64,000 nucleotides of DNA from Herbivorax alkaliphila (GTDB lineage Bacteria; Bacillota; Clostridia; Acetivibrionales; Acetivibrionaceae): positions 38,662-102,661 of the forward strand of contig NZ_JAVDDS010000010.1 of assembly GCF_030848475.1 (NCBI RefSeq). Direction: 5' to 3'. The notes beneath the pieces are model-generated. The model was not told where the DNA came from, ran no database searches, and was given only the letters and a program-made list of their open reading frames with translations. Both the position numbers and the translations under genes were made by a program. Position 1 is the first letter of the stretch. Each line of letters starts with the position of its first letter. Below are positions 19,738-29,281 of this stretch, one piece after another.

Positions 19738-20007
19738 CTATCTTATAAATTGATTTAAATTCATATATAAATCTTCGGTAAAGTCAATTAATACTCTAAG
19801 CATCCACGAACCAAATATAGCAATACTACCTAAAACAGCTAAAATTTTTGGAATAAATGTTAGTGTCTGTTCCTGAATCTGGGTTGTTGCCTGAAAAATA
19901 CTTATAGCCAAGCCTACAAGCAAGCTCATTCCAAGCATAGGTGCTGCTACATATATTACTGTCAAAAGAGCTTTTTGTGCTAAGTCAATTACCATACCCT
20001 GATCCAC
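19738..20007 (-). CDS. fliQ: Flagellar export protein FliQ
   Basis: An 89-residue protein of the FliPQR export channel with two membrane helices (about 16-40 and 52-75) and the conserved central block LLVGLAISIFQATTQIQEQT. The start is a GTG at 20005-20007 behind AAAGGAGG. It lies between fliP and the repeat-interrupted junction to fliR. Confidence 0.96.
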   Translation of the reverse strand: MDQGMVIDLAQKALLTVIYVAAPMLGMSLLVGLAISIFQATTQIQEQTLTFIPKILAVLGSIAIFGSWMLRVLIDFTEDLYMNLNQFIR

Positions 20008-20098
20008 TAGAGCACCTCCTTTTAAAGGAATTTCTATTTTAAAACTCTGTAACCTGAAAGCTAATAAAATCTTGGGGAATCTTTGTAAAAAACATTAC

Positions 20099-20881
20099 CT
20101 AAGTAACAAAACTATTTATTAAAGACTGGGTTATAAGATTCCACCCACCAACCATAATAAACAACAATACTTTAAATGGTAGTGATATCATAACCGGCGG
20201 AAGCATCATCATACCCATTGACATCAAAGTACTAGAAACCACCATGTCAATTACAAGGAAAGGTATATATATTAAAAATCCAATTTTAAAAGCAATTGTC
20301 AATTCGCTAATCAAAAACGCTGGAATTATTGTAGTTAGTGGCAAATTAGGAATATCTGCTTCATTAATAGGAGTCTCTTCTCCAGATAATGATACAAAAA
20401 GTCCTAAATCTTTTTTTGCCGTCTGTCCTAACATAAACTCCTTTATTATGTCTGAAGCCTCTTCCATTGCTGCCTCCTGTGTAATCTCTTCACTTGCGTA
20501 GGGTTGTAATGCACTCTCATTTATATCTGTTAATACTGGTCCCATTATAAATAAAGTCAGAAACAAAGCTAGCCCAATCAATACTTGATTCGGCGGCATT
20601 TGCTGAGTTCCCATTGCATTTCTTAAAAAAGATAATACAATTATTACTCTTGTAAAACTCGTCATCATTATTAATATAGCTGGAGCCAATGCCAACACTG
20701 TTAGCAGCAACAAAATTTGAACAGTTGACGTTAAGTCCTCAGCATCGTCTGAAGAACCTACACTTAAATCAATTCTGGGAAATTCTATTATATCAGTATC
20801 TGCATAAACATTTGATACCAATATCATAAAAATCAAAACACTCAATATAATTATTTTAAGATAATTCAGCTTTATTCTCAT
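20099..20881 (-). CDS. fliP: Flagellar export protein FliP
   Basis: About 260 residues. A cleavable signal segment (YLKIIILSVLIFMILVSNVYA) is followed by helices and the FliP blocks MMTSFTRVIIVLSFLRNAMG, TQQMPPNQVLIGLALFLT and FLIYIPFLVIDMVVSSTLMS. It is the core of the export channel. The reading frame is open further upstream, overlapping fliO; I prefer the ATG at 20879-20881, eleven bases after GGGGAT, but an upstream ATG at 20893 or 20899 is possible. Confidence 0.94.
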   Translation of the reverse strand: MRIKLNYLKIIILSVLIFMILVSNVYADTDIIEFPRIDLSVGSSDDAEDLTSTVQILLLLTVLALAPAILIMMTSFTRVIIVLSFLRNAMGTQQMPPNQVLIGLALFLTLFIMGPVLTDINESALQPYASEEITQEAAMEEASDIIKEFMLGQTAKKDLGLFVSLSGEETPINEADIPNLPLTTIIPAFLISELTIAFKIGFLIYIPFLVIDMVVSSTLMSMGMMMLPPVMISLPFKVLLFIMVGGWNLITQSLINSFVT

Positions 20882-21380
20882 TTGTATATTCATCCCCATC
20901 TTCTGTCGTCTTACTTGCTTGTAAATCTGAACCAAGTTCTTTTAATCTTTTTAAATTCTTTTTAATTTTCTCTCCTTTAAGATTCCTATCGTCCCCTGCA
21001 TTAACATTTTTATCTGAATTTTCAATCGTTTCATTAGCATTTTTAGATTTAAAATTCTTTAAATACTTATTAAAAAAATCTTTAAAGTTTACAGTATTGG
21101 GGTTATTTGTATCTATCTCTTTTTTCTGCTCATCCAGCTCAACTGTTTTTAACATTTGTATGTTTTTCCCTGCAGAAGAAATCAACATAAAATCATCAGC
21201 TACTTTTACCAAATGCAACCTGTTGTCAAAACCTAAGCTAACAGTTTCAATAACCGTAACATACTTTCCTTTCATAACACGGTTTGTCTTTTTCCCTATA
21301 TACTTTGTAGTTACGTATGCTAAAAACAGGATGGAGCTAAAAACAATCACAAATGCAATCCCACCAACAAGTCCTTCCAT
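20856..21380 (-). CDS. fliO: Flagellar biosynthesis protein FliO
   Basis: A 174-residue protein with one N-terminal membrane helix (about 5-25) followed by the small FliO beta domain (GKYVTVIETVSLGFDNRLHLVKV), then a long charged tail. FliO is a scaffold for FliP assembly. Its coding region overlaps the start of fliP. Identification rests on the membrane-helix/beta-domain pattern and the position between cheY and fliP. Confidence 0.9.
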   Translation of the reverse strand: MEGLVGGIAFVIVFSSILFLAYVTTKYIGKKTNRVMKGKYVTVIETVSLGFDNRLHLVKVADDFMLISSAGKNIQMLKTVELDEQKKEIDTNNPNTVNFKDFFNKYLKNFKSKNANETIENSDKNVNAGDDRNLKGEKIKKNLKRLKELGSDLQASKTTEDGDEYTNENKAELS

Positions 21381-21421
21381 TTGTAACTCCCTCCCTTATA
21401 TAAAATTTTTGATAATTTGAC

Positions 21422-21784
21422 TTATCCAATAACTTTTTTTACTGCCTCCACCACTCTTTCCGCTTGAAATGGTTTAACAATAAAATCTCTTGCTCCAGCC
21501 TGAATAGACTCAATAACCATAGCCTGTTGCCCCATAGCAGAGCACATAATAATTTTTGAATCTCCATCAATCTTTTTAATTTCTTTTACTGCTGCAATAC
21601 CATCTACCTCTGGCATTGTAATATCCATAATTACCAAATCAGGTGTTAATTCTTTAAACTTTTCAATTGCCTTTGCACCATTTTCAGCTTCTCCTACAAC
21701 TTCATAATCATTTTTTGACAAAATATCTTTAATCATCATTCTCATAAAAGCTGCATCATCAACTATAAGTACTCTTTTACTCAT
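21422..21784 (-). CDS. cheY: Chemotaxis response regulator CheY
   Basis: A 120-residue stand-alone receiver. The acidic pair is in LIVDDAAFMRMM, the phospho-acceptor Asp54 in VIMDITMPEVDG, the switch serine in IIMCSAMGQQ and the lysine in DFIVKPF. CheY-P binds FliM and FliY at the switch, both encoded directly upstream, and is dephosphorylated by FliY and CheC. All active residues are present. Confidence 0.97.
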   Translation of the reverse strand: MSKRVLIVDDAAFMRMMIKDILSKNDYEVVGEAENGAKAIEKFKELTPDLVIMDITMPEVDGIAAVKEIKKIDGDSKIIMCSAMGQQAMVIESIQAGARDFIVKPFQAERVVEAVKKVIG

Positions 21785-21882
21785 TATTTATCCTCTCCTT
21801 AATTATGGTCTGTGAAACTAATGTTTTTTTATATTGCTATTTTCTAGTTTTTAATATCAAATGCCACTCTTTCAAACATTTT

Positions 21883-23085
21883 TTATATTCTTTGGGAAGG
21901 ATGAATTATATCAGTTATTCTGACACCGAAGCTTTCATCTATTACTACGACTTCACCTTTTGCTATTGCTTTTCCATTTACTAAAATATCTACCGGTTCT
22001 CCTGCTAACTTATCTAACTCAATTATAGAACCTGGACCAAACTCCAATATTTCTCTTATATATTTTTTTGTTCTACCAAGCTCAACAGCTACCTCTAAAG
22101 GCACATCCATAATAAGGCTTATATTTTTTTTCTCAACAGATATTACATCTTCGTCAAATGCTTCAAAGCTTGCTGGTTGTACATTTACAGGTTCACGCAT
22201 TTTCCCACCACTTTGAGCATTATTGTTTCCACCTTGCTGCATATATGCCTGTTGCTGATATTGCTGTTGTTGTTGCTGTGGTGGTGGTTGCTGTGGTTGC
22301 TGCTGTTGTGGCTGCTGTTGTTGTGGCTGCTGTTGTGGCTGTTGTTGTGGCTGTTGTTGCTGTTGCTGTTGCTGTTCTTCTTCTTCTGCTTTTAAAAGAT
22401 TTGCAACTAATTCTTTAGCAAATTCAATAGGTATAAGCTGCATTATTTCACTGTCAATAAGATCTCCCACAACCATCTTAAAAGATATCTTAACTACATT
22501 TCCTGAATCTTCAAACGCAGAATCTGGATTGTCAGATTTAATTTTTATTGAAAAAGCTTTAGGTGGAGAAATATCTATTTTTTTATCAAAAACAGATGAC
22601 ATAGAAGTAGCTGCTGAACCTATCATTTGATTCATAGCCTCAGAAATAGCACTTATATGTAAATCTGTTATGTCATCATCTACCTTGCTTCCATCTCCCC
22701 CCATCATCAAGTCTGTAATTATTTTTGCATCCTTTTCCTTTAAAAGCATTAGATTACTTCCATTCAAACCATCAATATATTCAACCTTTGCCGCCACATA
22801 TAAGTTCTTGTATTCTTCAGCTAATTCTTCCCATGAAGCAACTGAAACTGTTGGTGTAGTTATAGATACTTTTTGCCCAAGAAGTGTATACAGTGTTGTT
22901 GCTGATGTACCCATGCTAATATTACCTACTTCACCTAATGCATCCATTTCTTCTTCAGTTAGTTGATCTTCGGCTTGTGTATCTTCATCTGTTTGATCTT
23001 GTGATTCGCTTTCCTGTGATTCACTGGATTCTTTATCTCCATTTAGTAATGCATCAATCTCTGCTTGCGACAACATATCATCCAA
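21883..23085 (-). CDS. fliY: Flagellar motor switch phosphatase FliY
   Basis: A 400-residue switch protein. The N-terminus has the CheY-binding helix [11 protein letters not shown], the middle is a CheC-like phosphatase with both ExxN sites ([12 protein letters not shown] and [15 protein letters not shown]), and the C-terminus is a FliN domain ([20 protein letters not shown] block, then [11 protein letters not shown]). Between the last two lies an unusual glutamine/proline tract of about 60 residues, encoded by CAG/CAA repeats near 22210-22380. The start is a TTG at 23083-23085 behind GGAGG; the in-frame ATG at 23076 is an alternative. Confidence 0.95.
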   Translation of the reverse strand: MDDMLSQAEIDALLNGDKESSESQESESQDQTDEDTQAEDQLTEEEMDALGEVGNISMGTSATTLYTLLGQKVSITTPTVSVASWEELAEEYKNLYVAAKVEYIDGLNGSNLMLLKEKDAKIITDLMMGGDGSKVDDDITDLHISAISEAMNQMIGSAATSMSSVFDKKIDISPPKAFSIKIKSDNPDSAFEDSGNVVKISFKMVVGDLIDSEIMQLIPIEFAKELVANLLKAEEEEQQQQQQQQPQQQPQQQPQQQQPQQQQPQQPPPQQQQQQYQQQAYMQQGGNNNAQSGGKMREPVNVQPASFEAFDEDVISVEKKNISLIMDVPLEVAVELGRTKKYIREILEFGPGSIIELDKLAGEPVDILVNGKAIAKGEVVVIDESFGVRITDIIHPSQRI

Positions 23086-23086
23086 T

Positions 23087-24076
23087 TTACCCTTCCTCCT
23101 TTCCCTCTATAACTTCAGCTATTTTAACAGCAACTTTATTTTTCTTAACACCAGGAGTTCCATAAAATTTCAACAATTCACCTACTAATATTTCTAAGTT
23201 ATTATTTACATTAGTATCTAACGGAATTACATCTCCTGAATGCAATTCAATAAAATCACCTACTGAAATTGAAGTTCTTCCCAAAACTGCCTTAAGTGGT
23301 ACTTTGGTACTCTCTATTTTGTTTTCAATATTAACCTTAGTATCTTTAGTAGATTCCTTTTCAACAGAGGAAAACCAAAATTTAGTGCTTAACTTAGAAA
23401 CTATAGGCTCTACAACCATGTGAGGAATACATATATTAATCATTCCTTCAACATCACCAATTCTTGTACCCAAGGTTATTAAAGCTATCATTTCATTTGC
23501 AGATACTATCTGTGCAAACTGTGCATTAGTTTCAATTTTTTCAAGCCTTGGTCTTATTGAAATAACATTTTCCCATGGCTCCCTCATTAAGTTTAAAATT
23601 TGGATAATTATTCTTTCAATAATAGCAATTTCTACTTCTGTAAAATCTCTTAGCTTTTCTATCGAGTTGCCTTTTCCGCCTAGAATTCTGTCAATTAGTG
23701 CATATGCAATTGACGGAGACATTTCCATTATTATTGAACCTGACAGTGGAGAAAAATCCACTACCGCAAGCAATGCAGGATTTGATATTGAGTTATTAAA
23801 CTCACTATACGCTACCGGCTCTACTGAAATAACATTAACCTGCACAAGATTTCTCAAATATCCAGAAAGAAAGTTGGTTACAAGCCGTGCATAATTATCA
23901 TGTATAATATTTAAAGTCTTAATATGATCCTTTGCAAATTTACTCGGTCTTCTAAAGTCATGAACTTTAACTTTCTTTTCTTCTTTTGTATTGTTTATCT
24001 CCTCTACGTCTATTTCACCAGTGTTTAACGCATTTAATAGATCGTCTATCTCGTTTTGTGAGAGTATATCTCCCAA
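23087..24076 (-). CDS. fliM: Flagellar motor switch protein FliM
   Basis: About 329 residues with the CheY-P-binding N-terminus [16 protein letters not shown], the CheC-like middle domain and a C-terminal FliN-like domain. It forms the C-ring with FliG and FliY. I choose the TTG at 24074-24076, seven bases after GGAGG; the GTG nine bases upstream overlaps the ribosome site itself. It is followed immediately by fliY and preceded by fliL, the standard order. Confidence 0.95.
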   Translation of the reverse strand: MGDILSQNEIDDLLNALNTGEIDVEEINNTKEEKKVKVHDFRRPSKFAKDHIKTLNIIHDNYARLVTNFLSGYLRNLVQVNVISVEPVAYSEFNNSISNPALLAVVDFSPLSGSIIMEMSPSIAYALIDRILGGKGNSIEKLRDFTEVEIAIIERIIIQILNLMREPWENVISIRPRLEKIETNAQFAQIVSANEMIALITLGTRIGDVEGMINICIPHMVVEPIVSKLSTKFWFSSVEKESTKDTKVNIENKIESTKVPLKAVLGRTSISVGDFIELHSGDVIPLDTNVNNNLEILVGELLKFYGTPGVKKNKVAVKIAEVIEGKEEG

Positions 24077-24088
24077 AGAAAGCACCTC

Positions 24089-24595
24089 CTACTGATAAAA
24101 CCATTGATCAAATACAATAGTATAAATAATATCGTCATTTGTCTCTTCATTTCGAAGTAAATGCTCATTCATTAATGCTGTCAGTTTATTTCGTGCTGTT
24201 TCTTTAGCATCCACATCTACCACTTCATCAATGGTTAAGTTTTGAAAATATGTGCCCACAATCTCCTGAAGTTTACTTATATTTGCTTCAACCTTTTCTG
24301 TAGTATCCCTTATTCCATCTACATCTTCATAGTAGGAAATTTCCATGCTCACTACAATAACAGATTGTCTTTCTGAATCCTCGCTTTTTAAATTAAAAGG
24401 CGTTTTTTCTTCAAAAAGCATCCTTCTTATAAGCTCATCTTCTCTAGGCACTATAATTATTTCATCTTCTGGGTCTTCCGCATCTACAGGGTCTGGACTT
24501 CCTCCTAATAATATATACCCTGTTAGCAATGCAATCGTTAATGAAAGAAATGCAATTACGCCAATTAGAATAAAAAAACTACTTTTACTTTCCAA
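24089..24595 (-). CDS. fliL: Flagellar basal body-associated protein FliL
   Basis: A 168-residue protein with one N-terminal membrane helix (FFILIGVIAFLSLTIALLTG) and a periplasmic-side FliL domain ending in the typical DIIYTIVFDQWFYQ. FliL stabilises stator units at the motor. The start is a TTG at 24593-24595 behind AAGGGGG. It lies between flbD and fliM. Confidence 0.92.
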   Translation of the reverse strand: MESKSSFFILIGVIAFLSLTIALLTGYILLGGSPDPVDAEDPEDEIIIVPREDELIRRMLFEEKTPFNLKSEDSERQSVIVVSMEISYYEDVDGIRDTTEKVEANISKLQEIVGTYFQNLTIDEVVDVDAKETARNKLTALMNEHLLRNEETNDDIIYTIVFDQWFYQ

Positions 24596-24667
24596 TTTTA
24601 TGCCCCCTTAATGTTTTAAAGTTGATTTTACAACGGGCAAACAGTAAAAACAGATTTCCTATAAGAG

Positions 24668-24865
24668 TTAAAATTCTTTGTTGAAAAAAAAGACTTTACT
24701 CTTATATTGTATCACTTTTTCCACTACTTCTTCAACAGTTTCGGCAACAACTATTTTTTTGCCATTTATTGTCGTAATAACAGTATCTGGGGTTTTTTCA
24801 AGAGTTTCAATATACTCGCAATTTAGAACAAATTTCGAACCGTTTAATCTAGTTACATTAATCAT
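24668..24865 (-). CDS. flbD: Flagellar protein FlbD
   Basis: A 65-residue small protein with the family pattern MINVTRLNGSKFVLNCEYIE followed by TPDTVITTINGKKIVVAETV. FlbD proteins always sit beside flgE or motA/fliL in Firmicutes; their biochemical role is not established. The start ATG follows GAGG. It opens the second half of the operon, after the 190-bp gap that holds a strong hairpin. Confidence 0.92.
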   Translation of the reverse strand: MINVTRLNGSKFVLNCEYIETLEKTPDTVITTINGKKIVVAETVEEVVEKVIQYKSKVFFFNKEF

Positions 24866-25011
24866 AATATTTTTACCTCAAAAATTCAATAGTAATTTTA
24901 TAATTTATCGAAAAAAATATTCTATAATGTAAGTTTTTATATGAAAATGTGGTTTTTTAATAATATAAATAGTAAATACTTATAAAATTGTTTACATTTT
25001 ATTTTATTCTA

Positions 25012-25041
25012 CCTAAGGTGGAGAAAATCCTCCACCTTAGG
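25012..25041. repeat. Strong hairpin between flgE and flbD
   Basis: CCTAAGGTGGAG (25012-25023) pairs perfectly with CTCCACCTTAGG (25030-25041) around a six-base loop. It begins 14 bp after the flgE stop. The minus-strand flank TAGAATAAAATAAAAT is a poor U-tract, so full termination is doubtful; partial termination or transcript processing is as likely. A nearly identical hairpin follows ftsZ (48635-48664). Confidence 0.75.
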
Positions 25042-25055
25042 CAATATAATTTTTA

Positions 25056-26384
25056 CTATCTTTTTAAGTTAACTAATTCCTGAAGCATCTCATCTGATGT
25101 GGTAATAATTCTACTGTTTGCCTGAAAACCTCTTTGGGTTATAATCATATCACTAAACTCTCTGGAAAGGTCAACATTTGACATCTCCAAAGTACCTGGG
25201 TTTAGCGTTCCTGCCCTTCCTGAACCTGCTCTTACAGCTTTATTGAAATCACCTGAATTGGTAGTTGGAATAAACATATTGTTTCCAACCTTTTCTAACC
25301 CCGCAGGGTTTTCAAATTCTGCCAGACCAATCAATCCTAAGGGTTGTTGCTGACCGTTACTATAAATACCCGTTAACATTCCATCCGCACCTACATTAAA
25401 AGTAACCATTGATCCAGTTGAATATCCATCCACATTTGTAGGATTTACAGAACTATCTGCTGAATACATTGTAAGTTGTGAAAAGTCAAGTTGAATTTCT
25501 ATATCTTCACTTCCTACGCTATCATCAGGTTGGATTACTACATCAGGAAAAACGTCAGAATCAGCATCTGAAACAATTTGTCCATTGTCGTCAAACTTTA
25601 TGCTTCCACCAGCAGCTGCTCCTGGATCAATATCTGCACCAGAACCTACTTCCCACAACCAAGTAGTTTCCCCACCAGTAGCTTCTTCTTTCCAAAAGTT
25701 TATATTTATTTGATAATCGTTACCTAGTGAATCATATACAGTAACTGGAGTCATAAACTGTACATTATCATCTTCTCCAGCTTCGCCTCCTAGTGCTGGA
25801 TTGGATGAGTCAAGGTTTCCTGTGAACATAGCACTGGTACTAGCACTTGCATCAATCATTCTTTTATTGTTATTGTGCTCATCAGAAAAGATATTTATCG
25901 GTTCAATCTCATTTTCTGTATCAAATGTATAACTGCCATCTGCCTCTCTTTCATAGGCCTGCCACCCATATACATTCATACCATTTCCAGTGACAAGGTT
26001 ACCGAGCTTGTCAACTCCGAAATTTCCAGCCTTGGTAAAGTTAAATGTATCACCGTCTCCACCTCTAACAATAAAGAATCCATCTCCTTCTATTGAAAGA
26101 TCTGTAGGATTATCTGTCCTTTCAACACTCCCCCTCGTTGTTATAGTGTCTATAGAACCAACATCTATACCAAGTCCTACCTGCATAGGATTTGTACCAC
26201 CTCGTCCAGTGGCTGCATCAGGAGCACCTGCACCGCTTATAGTCTGATTAAACACTTCCTCAAATGAAACTCTTCCTGATTTAAAGGCTACTGTATTTAC
26301 ATTTGATACATTGTTACCTATAACGTCCATTCTTGTCTGATGACTACGAAGACCAGACACTCCTGAAAACATAGATCTCATCAT
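25056..26384 (-). CDS. flgE: Flagellar hook protein FlgE
   Basis: About 442 residues. The N-terminus MMRSMFSGVSGLRSHQTRMD and the motif GNNVSNVNTVAFKSGR mark the axial-protein family, and the C-terminus (ANSRIITTSDEMLQELVNLKR) is the matching coiled-coil end. The middle holds the variable D2 region. I choose the ATG at 26382-26384 because AAAGGAGGT lies nine bases upstream; a longer reading frame reads through it. FlgD (hook cap) and FliK (hook length) are encoded just upstream. Confidence 0.96.
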   Translation of the reverse strand: MMRSMFSGVSGLRSHQTRMDVIGNNVSNVNTVAFKSGRVSFEEVFNQTISGAGAPDAATGRGGTNPMQVGLGIDVGSIDTITTRGSVERTDNPTDLSIEGDGFFIVRGGDGDTFNFTKAGNFGVDKLGNLVTGNGMNVYGWQAYEREADGSYTFDTENEIEPINIFSDEHNNNKRMIDASASTSAMFTGNLDSSNPALGGEAGEDDNVQFMTPVTVYDSLGNDYQININFWKEEATGGETTWLWEVGSGADIDPGAAAGGSIKFDDNGQIVSDADSDVFPDVVIQPDDSVGSEDIEIQLDFSQLTMYSADSSVNPTNVDGYSTGSMVTFNVGADGMLTGIYSNGQQQPLGLIGLAEFENPAGLEKVGNNMFIPTTNSGDFNKAVRAGSGRAGTLNPGTLEMSNVDLSREFSDMIITQRGFQANSRIITTSDEMLQELVNLKR

Positions 26385-26480
26385 AGTTTTACGACCTCCT
26401 TTAAGTAAATCTATTCCTTCTATCACTCTGGAATAGGCAGCTTCCCTAAAAGGGTCCAGCTGCATGATTCAATTAATTTT

Positions 26481-26870
26481 TTATGCGATTACTGCACCGT
26501 CGATATTGGTAAATACATTTTCCTTCAGTTCTCCATTATTTAAAGCAGTTATAACAGTCCTGTTTTTTACACTGACAACAAAAGCCATATCATCTACCAA
26601 TACAAGGGACTCCTTTACACCTTTATCATTAGCCCTTTGAACTGCTTTTGAAATTTTCTCTTTTTGCATATTAGTAAGTTTGATTTCCCTGCTTTCAAGT
26701 CTATCCCTAGCATGTTTTGAAAATGTAACTTCAACATTTTTATCTGACTTGCTCTTAAATATTTCATTAAAACTTCCAGTCTGTTTGTTATCAGGCCTTT
26801 TAGGAAGGTCAGTTTTCTTTTGAGGAGATATTCTTCCCACATTAGCATAATAATTATTGTTTATAATCAT
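26481..26870 (-). CDS. Flagellar operon protein of the TIGR02530 type
   Basis: A 129-residue protein with the family core VEVTFSKHARDRLESREIKL followed by VLVDDMAFVVSVKNRTVITAL. Genes of this type occur only between flgD and flgE in Firmicutes flagellar operons and their function is unknown. The stop of flgD overlaps its start by one base, so translation is coupled. Recognition is by motif and position. Confidence 0.88.
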   Translation of the reverse strand: MIINNNYYANVGRISPQKKTDLPKRPDNKQTGSFNEIFKSKSDKNVEVTFSKHARDRLESREIKLTNMQKEKISKAVQRANDKGVKESLVLVDDMAFVVSVKNRTVITALNNGELKENVFTNIDGAVIA

Positions 26871-27736
26871 TATTCCCCTTCTCCTTCCTCTCCTAGAGAA
26901 CCACCTGGCTTTTCTTTTATACTGTTAATACTGTCAACGGAAACCTGTACCTGATTTAAAACTGCTGTTATCCTGCCGCTTTCTTCTACATCAAAACTAT
27001 TCAATAATCCAGTAACAGGAACCTCATTGCCTGTATCATCAGAAACAATTAAATTCACCTGCTGTCCTAAATTATTAGTCAAATAATCAGTCCTGAATTC
27101 AGGGTTGGTAGCAGAAAATTCAGTGTCTATAGATGCAACATTTACAGATACTTCATCCATCACTCCATAATTTTCATTCATTCCTTTTTGAATTTCCTTT
27201 ACAACACCAGTAACGCCGACCATATCCGTTGTTGAAGCATCATATAAAACCCCATCAACTTTATGTCCTATAAGCCCAGTGTACTGTGATATACCTTCAT
27301 CATTATAAATTTCACTTTCACCTTCAACGCTTCTGACTCTATCAACTGGCACATCTCTGCCGTTAACATCTAAAACTGTTTTGCCACTTTCTATACTAAC
27401 ACTGTCAACCCGACCTTCTACCACTTCTTTTTCATTTGATGTTTGATTAATTACATCAGCAGTTATATTTTTTCCAATCATACTAAATGCTTTTATCTGT
27501 GAAAAACCACTGTTCATATTCTGCATTTGTTCTAATGAACTAAATTGAGCCATTTGAGCAATAAATTCCTTATCTTCTACAGGATTCATAGGATCTTGAT
27601 GACTAAGCTGAGTAATTAAAAGATTTAAAAAATCATCTTTCCCAAGTTCATCAGTATTTCTCTCCTCAACCCTGTTTTCTGTTGAGTCTATAATATCCTG
27701 CAATGTTTTCTGATGTTCTACTCCATTTACAGACAT
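26870..27736 (-). CDS. flgD: Flagellar hook capping protein FlgD
   Basis: A 288-residue hook cap/assembly scaffold. The defining N-terminal block is DDFLNLLITQLSHQDPMNPVE followed by FIAQMAQFSSLEQMQNM. The remainder is longer than in Bacillus and forms a beta-rich FlgD Ig/Tudor-like region. The start ATG follows AAAGGAGAG. It lies between fliK and the TIGR02530-type gene. Confidence 0.94.
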   Translation of the reverse strand: MSVNGVEHQKTLQDIIDSTENRVEERNTDELGKDDFLNLLITQLSHQDPMNPVEDKEFIAQMAQFSSLEQMQNMNSGFSQIKAFSMIGKNITADVINQTSNEKEVVEGRVDSVSIESGKTVLDVNGRDVPVDRVRSVEGESEIYNDEGISQYTGLIGHKVDGVLYDASTTDMVGVTGVVKEIQKGMNENYGVMDEVSVNVASIDTEFSATNPEFRTDYLTNNLGQQVNLIVSDDTGNEVPVTGLLNSFDVEESGRITAVLNQVQVSVDSINSIKEKPGGSLGEEGEGE

Positions 27737-27750
27737 TTCTACTCTCCTTT

Positions 27751-29259
27751 CTATGCAGTTAAATTTATACTGCTGTCACTTAAAAGATATGGGTTGCTTT
27801 TTTCTATTTCAATACCAATATCTTTTACACTTACACTACCTGATGAATTTGATTTATCTTTTTCATTAAGTCTTTTTAAATTCCTTGGATTTTCTCCATT
27901 TCCATTATGATGTCTGTCTTTATTTTGATTTACAGATACACTAAATTCCTGTACAGAAAACCCTTGCTCTTTAAGTGATTCTTTTAAGGTATCCATATCT
28001 GCTTCTATGGCAGCACGTACCTGTTCACTTTCTGCAACAAATCTTGCAATTAAAAGCCCTCTCTCTGTAACCAGTCTTAATGACAATTTACCAAGATTGT
28101 CCGGTTTTAAATCCATAATCATTTCACTTTTGTCCCCATCTAAAAGAACTTTCGCCTTTTCTACAATTTGAAATGATATTTCTTTTTTGGTAACAACTTC
28201 TGCCTTCTGACCATTAGCTATTTCTTTTACCTGTTCCGAACTTTTGACCTCTTCAGAAAATAAGCTTCTAAATTCACCCTGATTGCCATTATTGACTTTT
28301 TCTTCTAACACCTCGCCCTTTTGATGAAGAAAATGTTCATCCATTTCACTTTCTTCACTGCTACTAGAATTGTTTTGCTCAGTATTTGTCTTTTTACTTT
28401 CTATGTAGTTTTTGTCATTTTTCCCATCTAGCATTTCATCATCTTCTTTTACTTTGACATCTTCTTTTACTTTGACATCTTCTTTTACTTTGACATCTAC
28501 TTTTTCAATTACAGAATCTACTCTTTTTTCTACAATGTCTTTCATGTTTTTGGACATCTCTTCTGGAAGGCTTTTAGATTCCTCATTTAACAGTTCTTTT
28601 AAACTTTTTTTGATTCTTAGGCTTAATTCTTCTTTGTCAATATTAATTTCACTTTCTTCAACTTCTACCTCAACACCTTCTAGTTTTATCCAGTTGTCTC
28701 TTTCATCAGTTTCTTTTATATGTTTGCCACCTATATTTTCTGGATGCTCACCTAAAGATTTTTCAACTTCTCCTTTTACCAGTTCAATAAGCTTAAGTAA
28801 TGCACTTTCTTCTTTTGAATCAAGACCTAAGAATTCTTTTAGCATATCAAAGCCTTCTTCAATGTTCATAATATCAACTTTAAATGTATCTAACAGAATC
28901 TCTAACTGCTCGATACTTATACCTAACCCTTCTGCCAGACATTCTTTTATAATTTCCTCTTTTTGACACTTTTCTGATACCTTTTTTGTTTCACTTTCTC
29001 CACTGCTTTTAGACCTTAAAACTTCTTTCTCATTTTTTTGCTCTTTACGTTTTACTACATCTCTATAACTGTTTTTACTATCACTCTTATTAGAAAAATT
29101 AGGTTTTCTGTCACTACTGCTACTTGGTTTTTTGTCAACTGATCTGTTTAAGGTATCATTAAAATTAGGAAAAGAACTGTTTGAATTTCTTTTGTCTACC
29201 TGGCCTGTTTTGTTATAAGGCATTGAAAAAAGAGTTTGAGCTGAGCTTTTAGTTATCAT
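27751..29259 (-). CDS. fliK: Flagellar hook-length control protein FliK
   Basis: About 502 residues. A long, polar, poorly conserved ruler region makes up most of the protein, and the C-terminal Flg_hook domain (about 385-465) carries MDLKPDNLGKLSLRL and FVAESEQVRAAIEADMDTLK. FliK is exported and tells FlhB when the hook is complete. The ATG at 29257-29259 is chosen because AAAGGAGGTG lies just upstream within the longer open frame. The ruler region contains a short in-frame tandem repeat (see 28442-28495). Confidence 0.92.
   Translation of the reverse strand: MITKSSAQTLFSMPYNKTGQVDKRNSNSSFPNFNDTLNRSVDKKPSSSSDRKPNFSNKSDSKNSYRDVVKRKEQKNEKEVLRSKSSGESETKKVSEKCQKEEIIKECLAEGLGISIEQLEILLDTFKVDIMNIEEGFDMLKEFLGLDSKEESALLKLIELVKGEVEKSLGEHPENIGGKHIKETDERDNWIKLEGVEVEVEESEINIDKEELSLRIKKSLKELLNEESKSLPEEMSKNMKDIVEKRVDSVIEKVDVKVKEDVKVKEDVKVKEDDEMLDGKNDKNYIESKKTNTEQNNSSSSEESEMDEHFLHQKGEVLEEKVNNGNQGEFRSLFSEEVKSSEQVKEIANGQKAEVVTKKEISFQIVEKAKVLLDGDKSEMIMDLKPDNLGKLSLRLVTERGLLIARFVAESEQVRAAIEADMDTLKESLKEQGFSVQEFSVSVNQNKDRHHNGNGENPRNLKRLNEKDKSNSSGSVSVKDIGIEIEKSNPYLLSDSSINLTA
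28442..28495. repeat. 18-bp tandem repeat (three units) inside fliK
   Basis: The plus-strand unit TCTTCTTTTACTTTGACA is repeated three times without a break, giving three VKVKED hexapeptides in FliK. The period is a multiple of three, so unit number could change ruler length without a frameshift. Confidence 0.9.
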
Positions 29260-29281
29260 TTTTTCACCTCCTTTCAAAACT

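Noticed and set aside
22158..22418. Leucine/valine-rich open frames on the plus strand opposite fliY
   Set aside because: They are antisense shadows of the CAG/CAA repeat encoding the Q/P linker; no ribosome site.
28412..28966. A long serine-rich open frame opposite fliK
   Set aside because: Low-complexity antisense of the lysine/glutamate-rich FliK ruler; no start signals.
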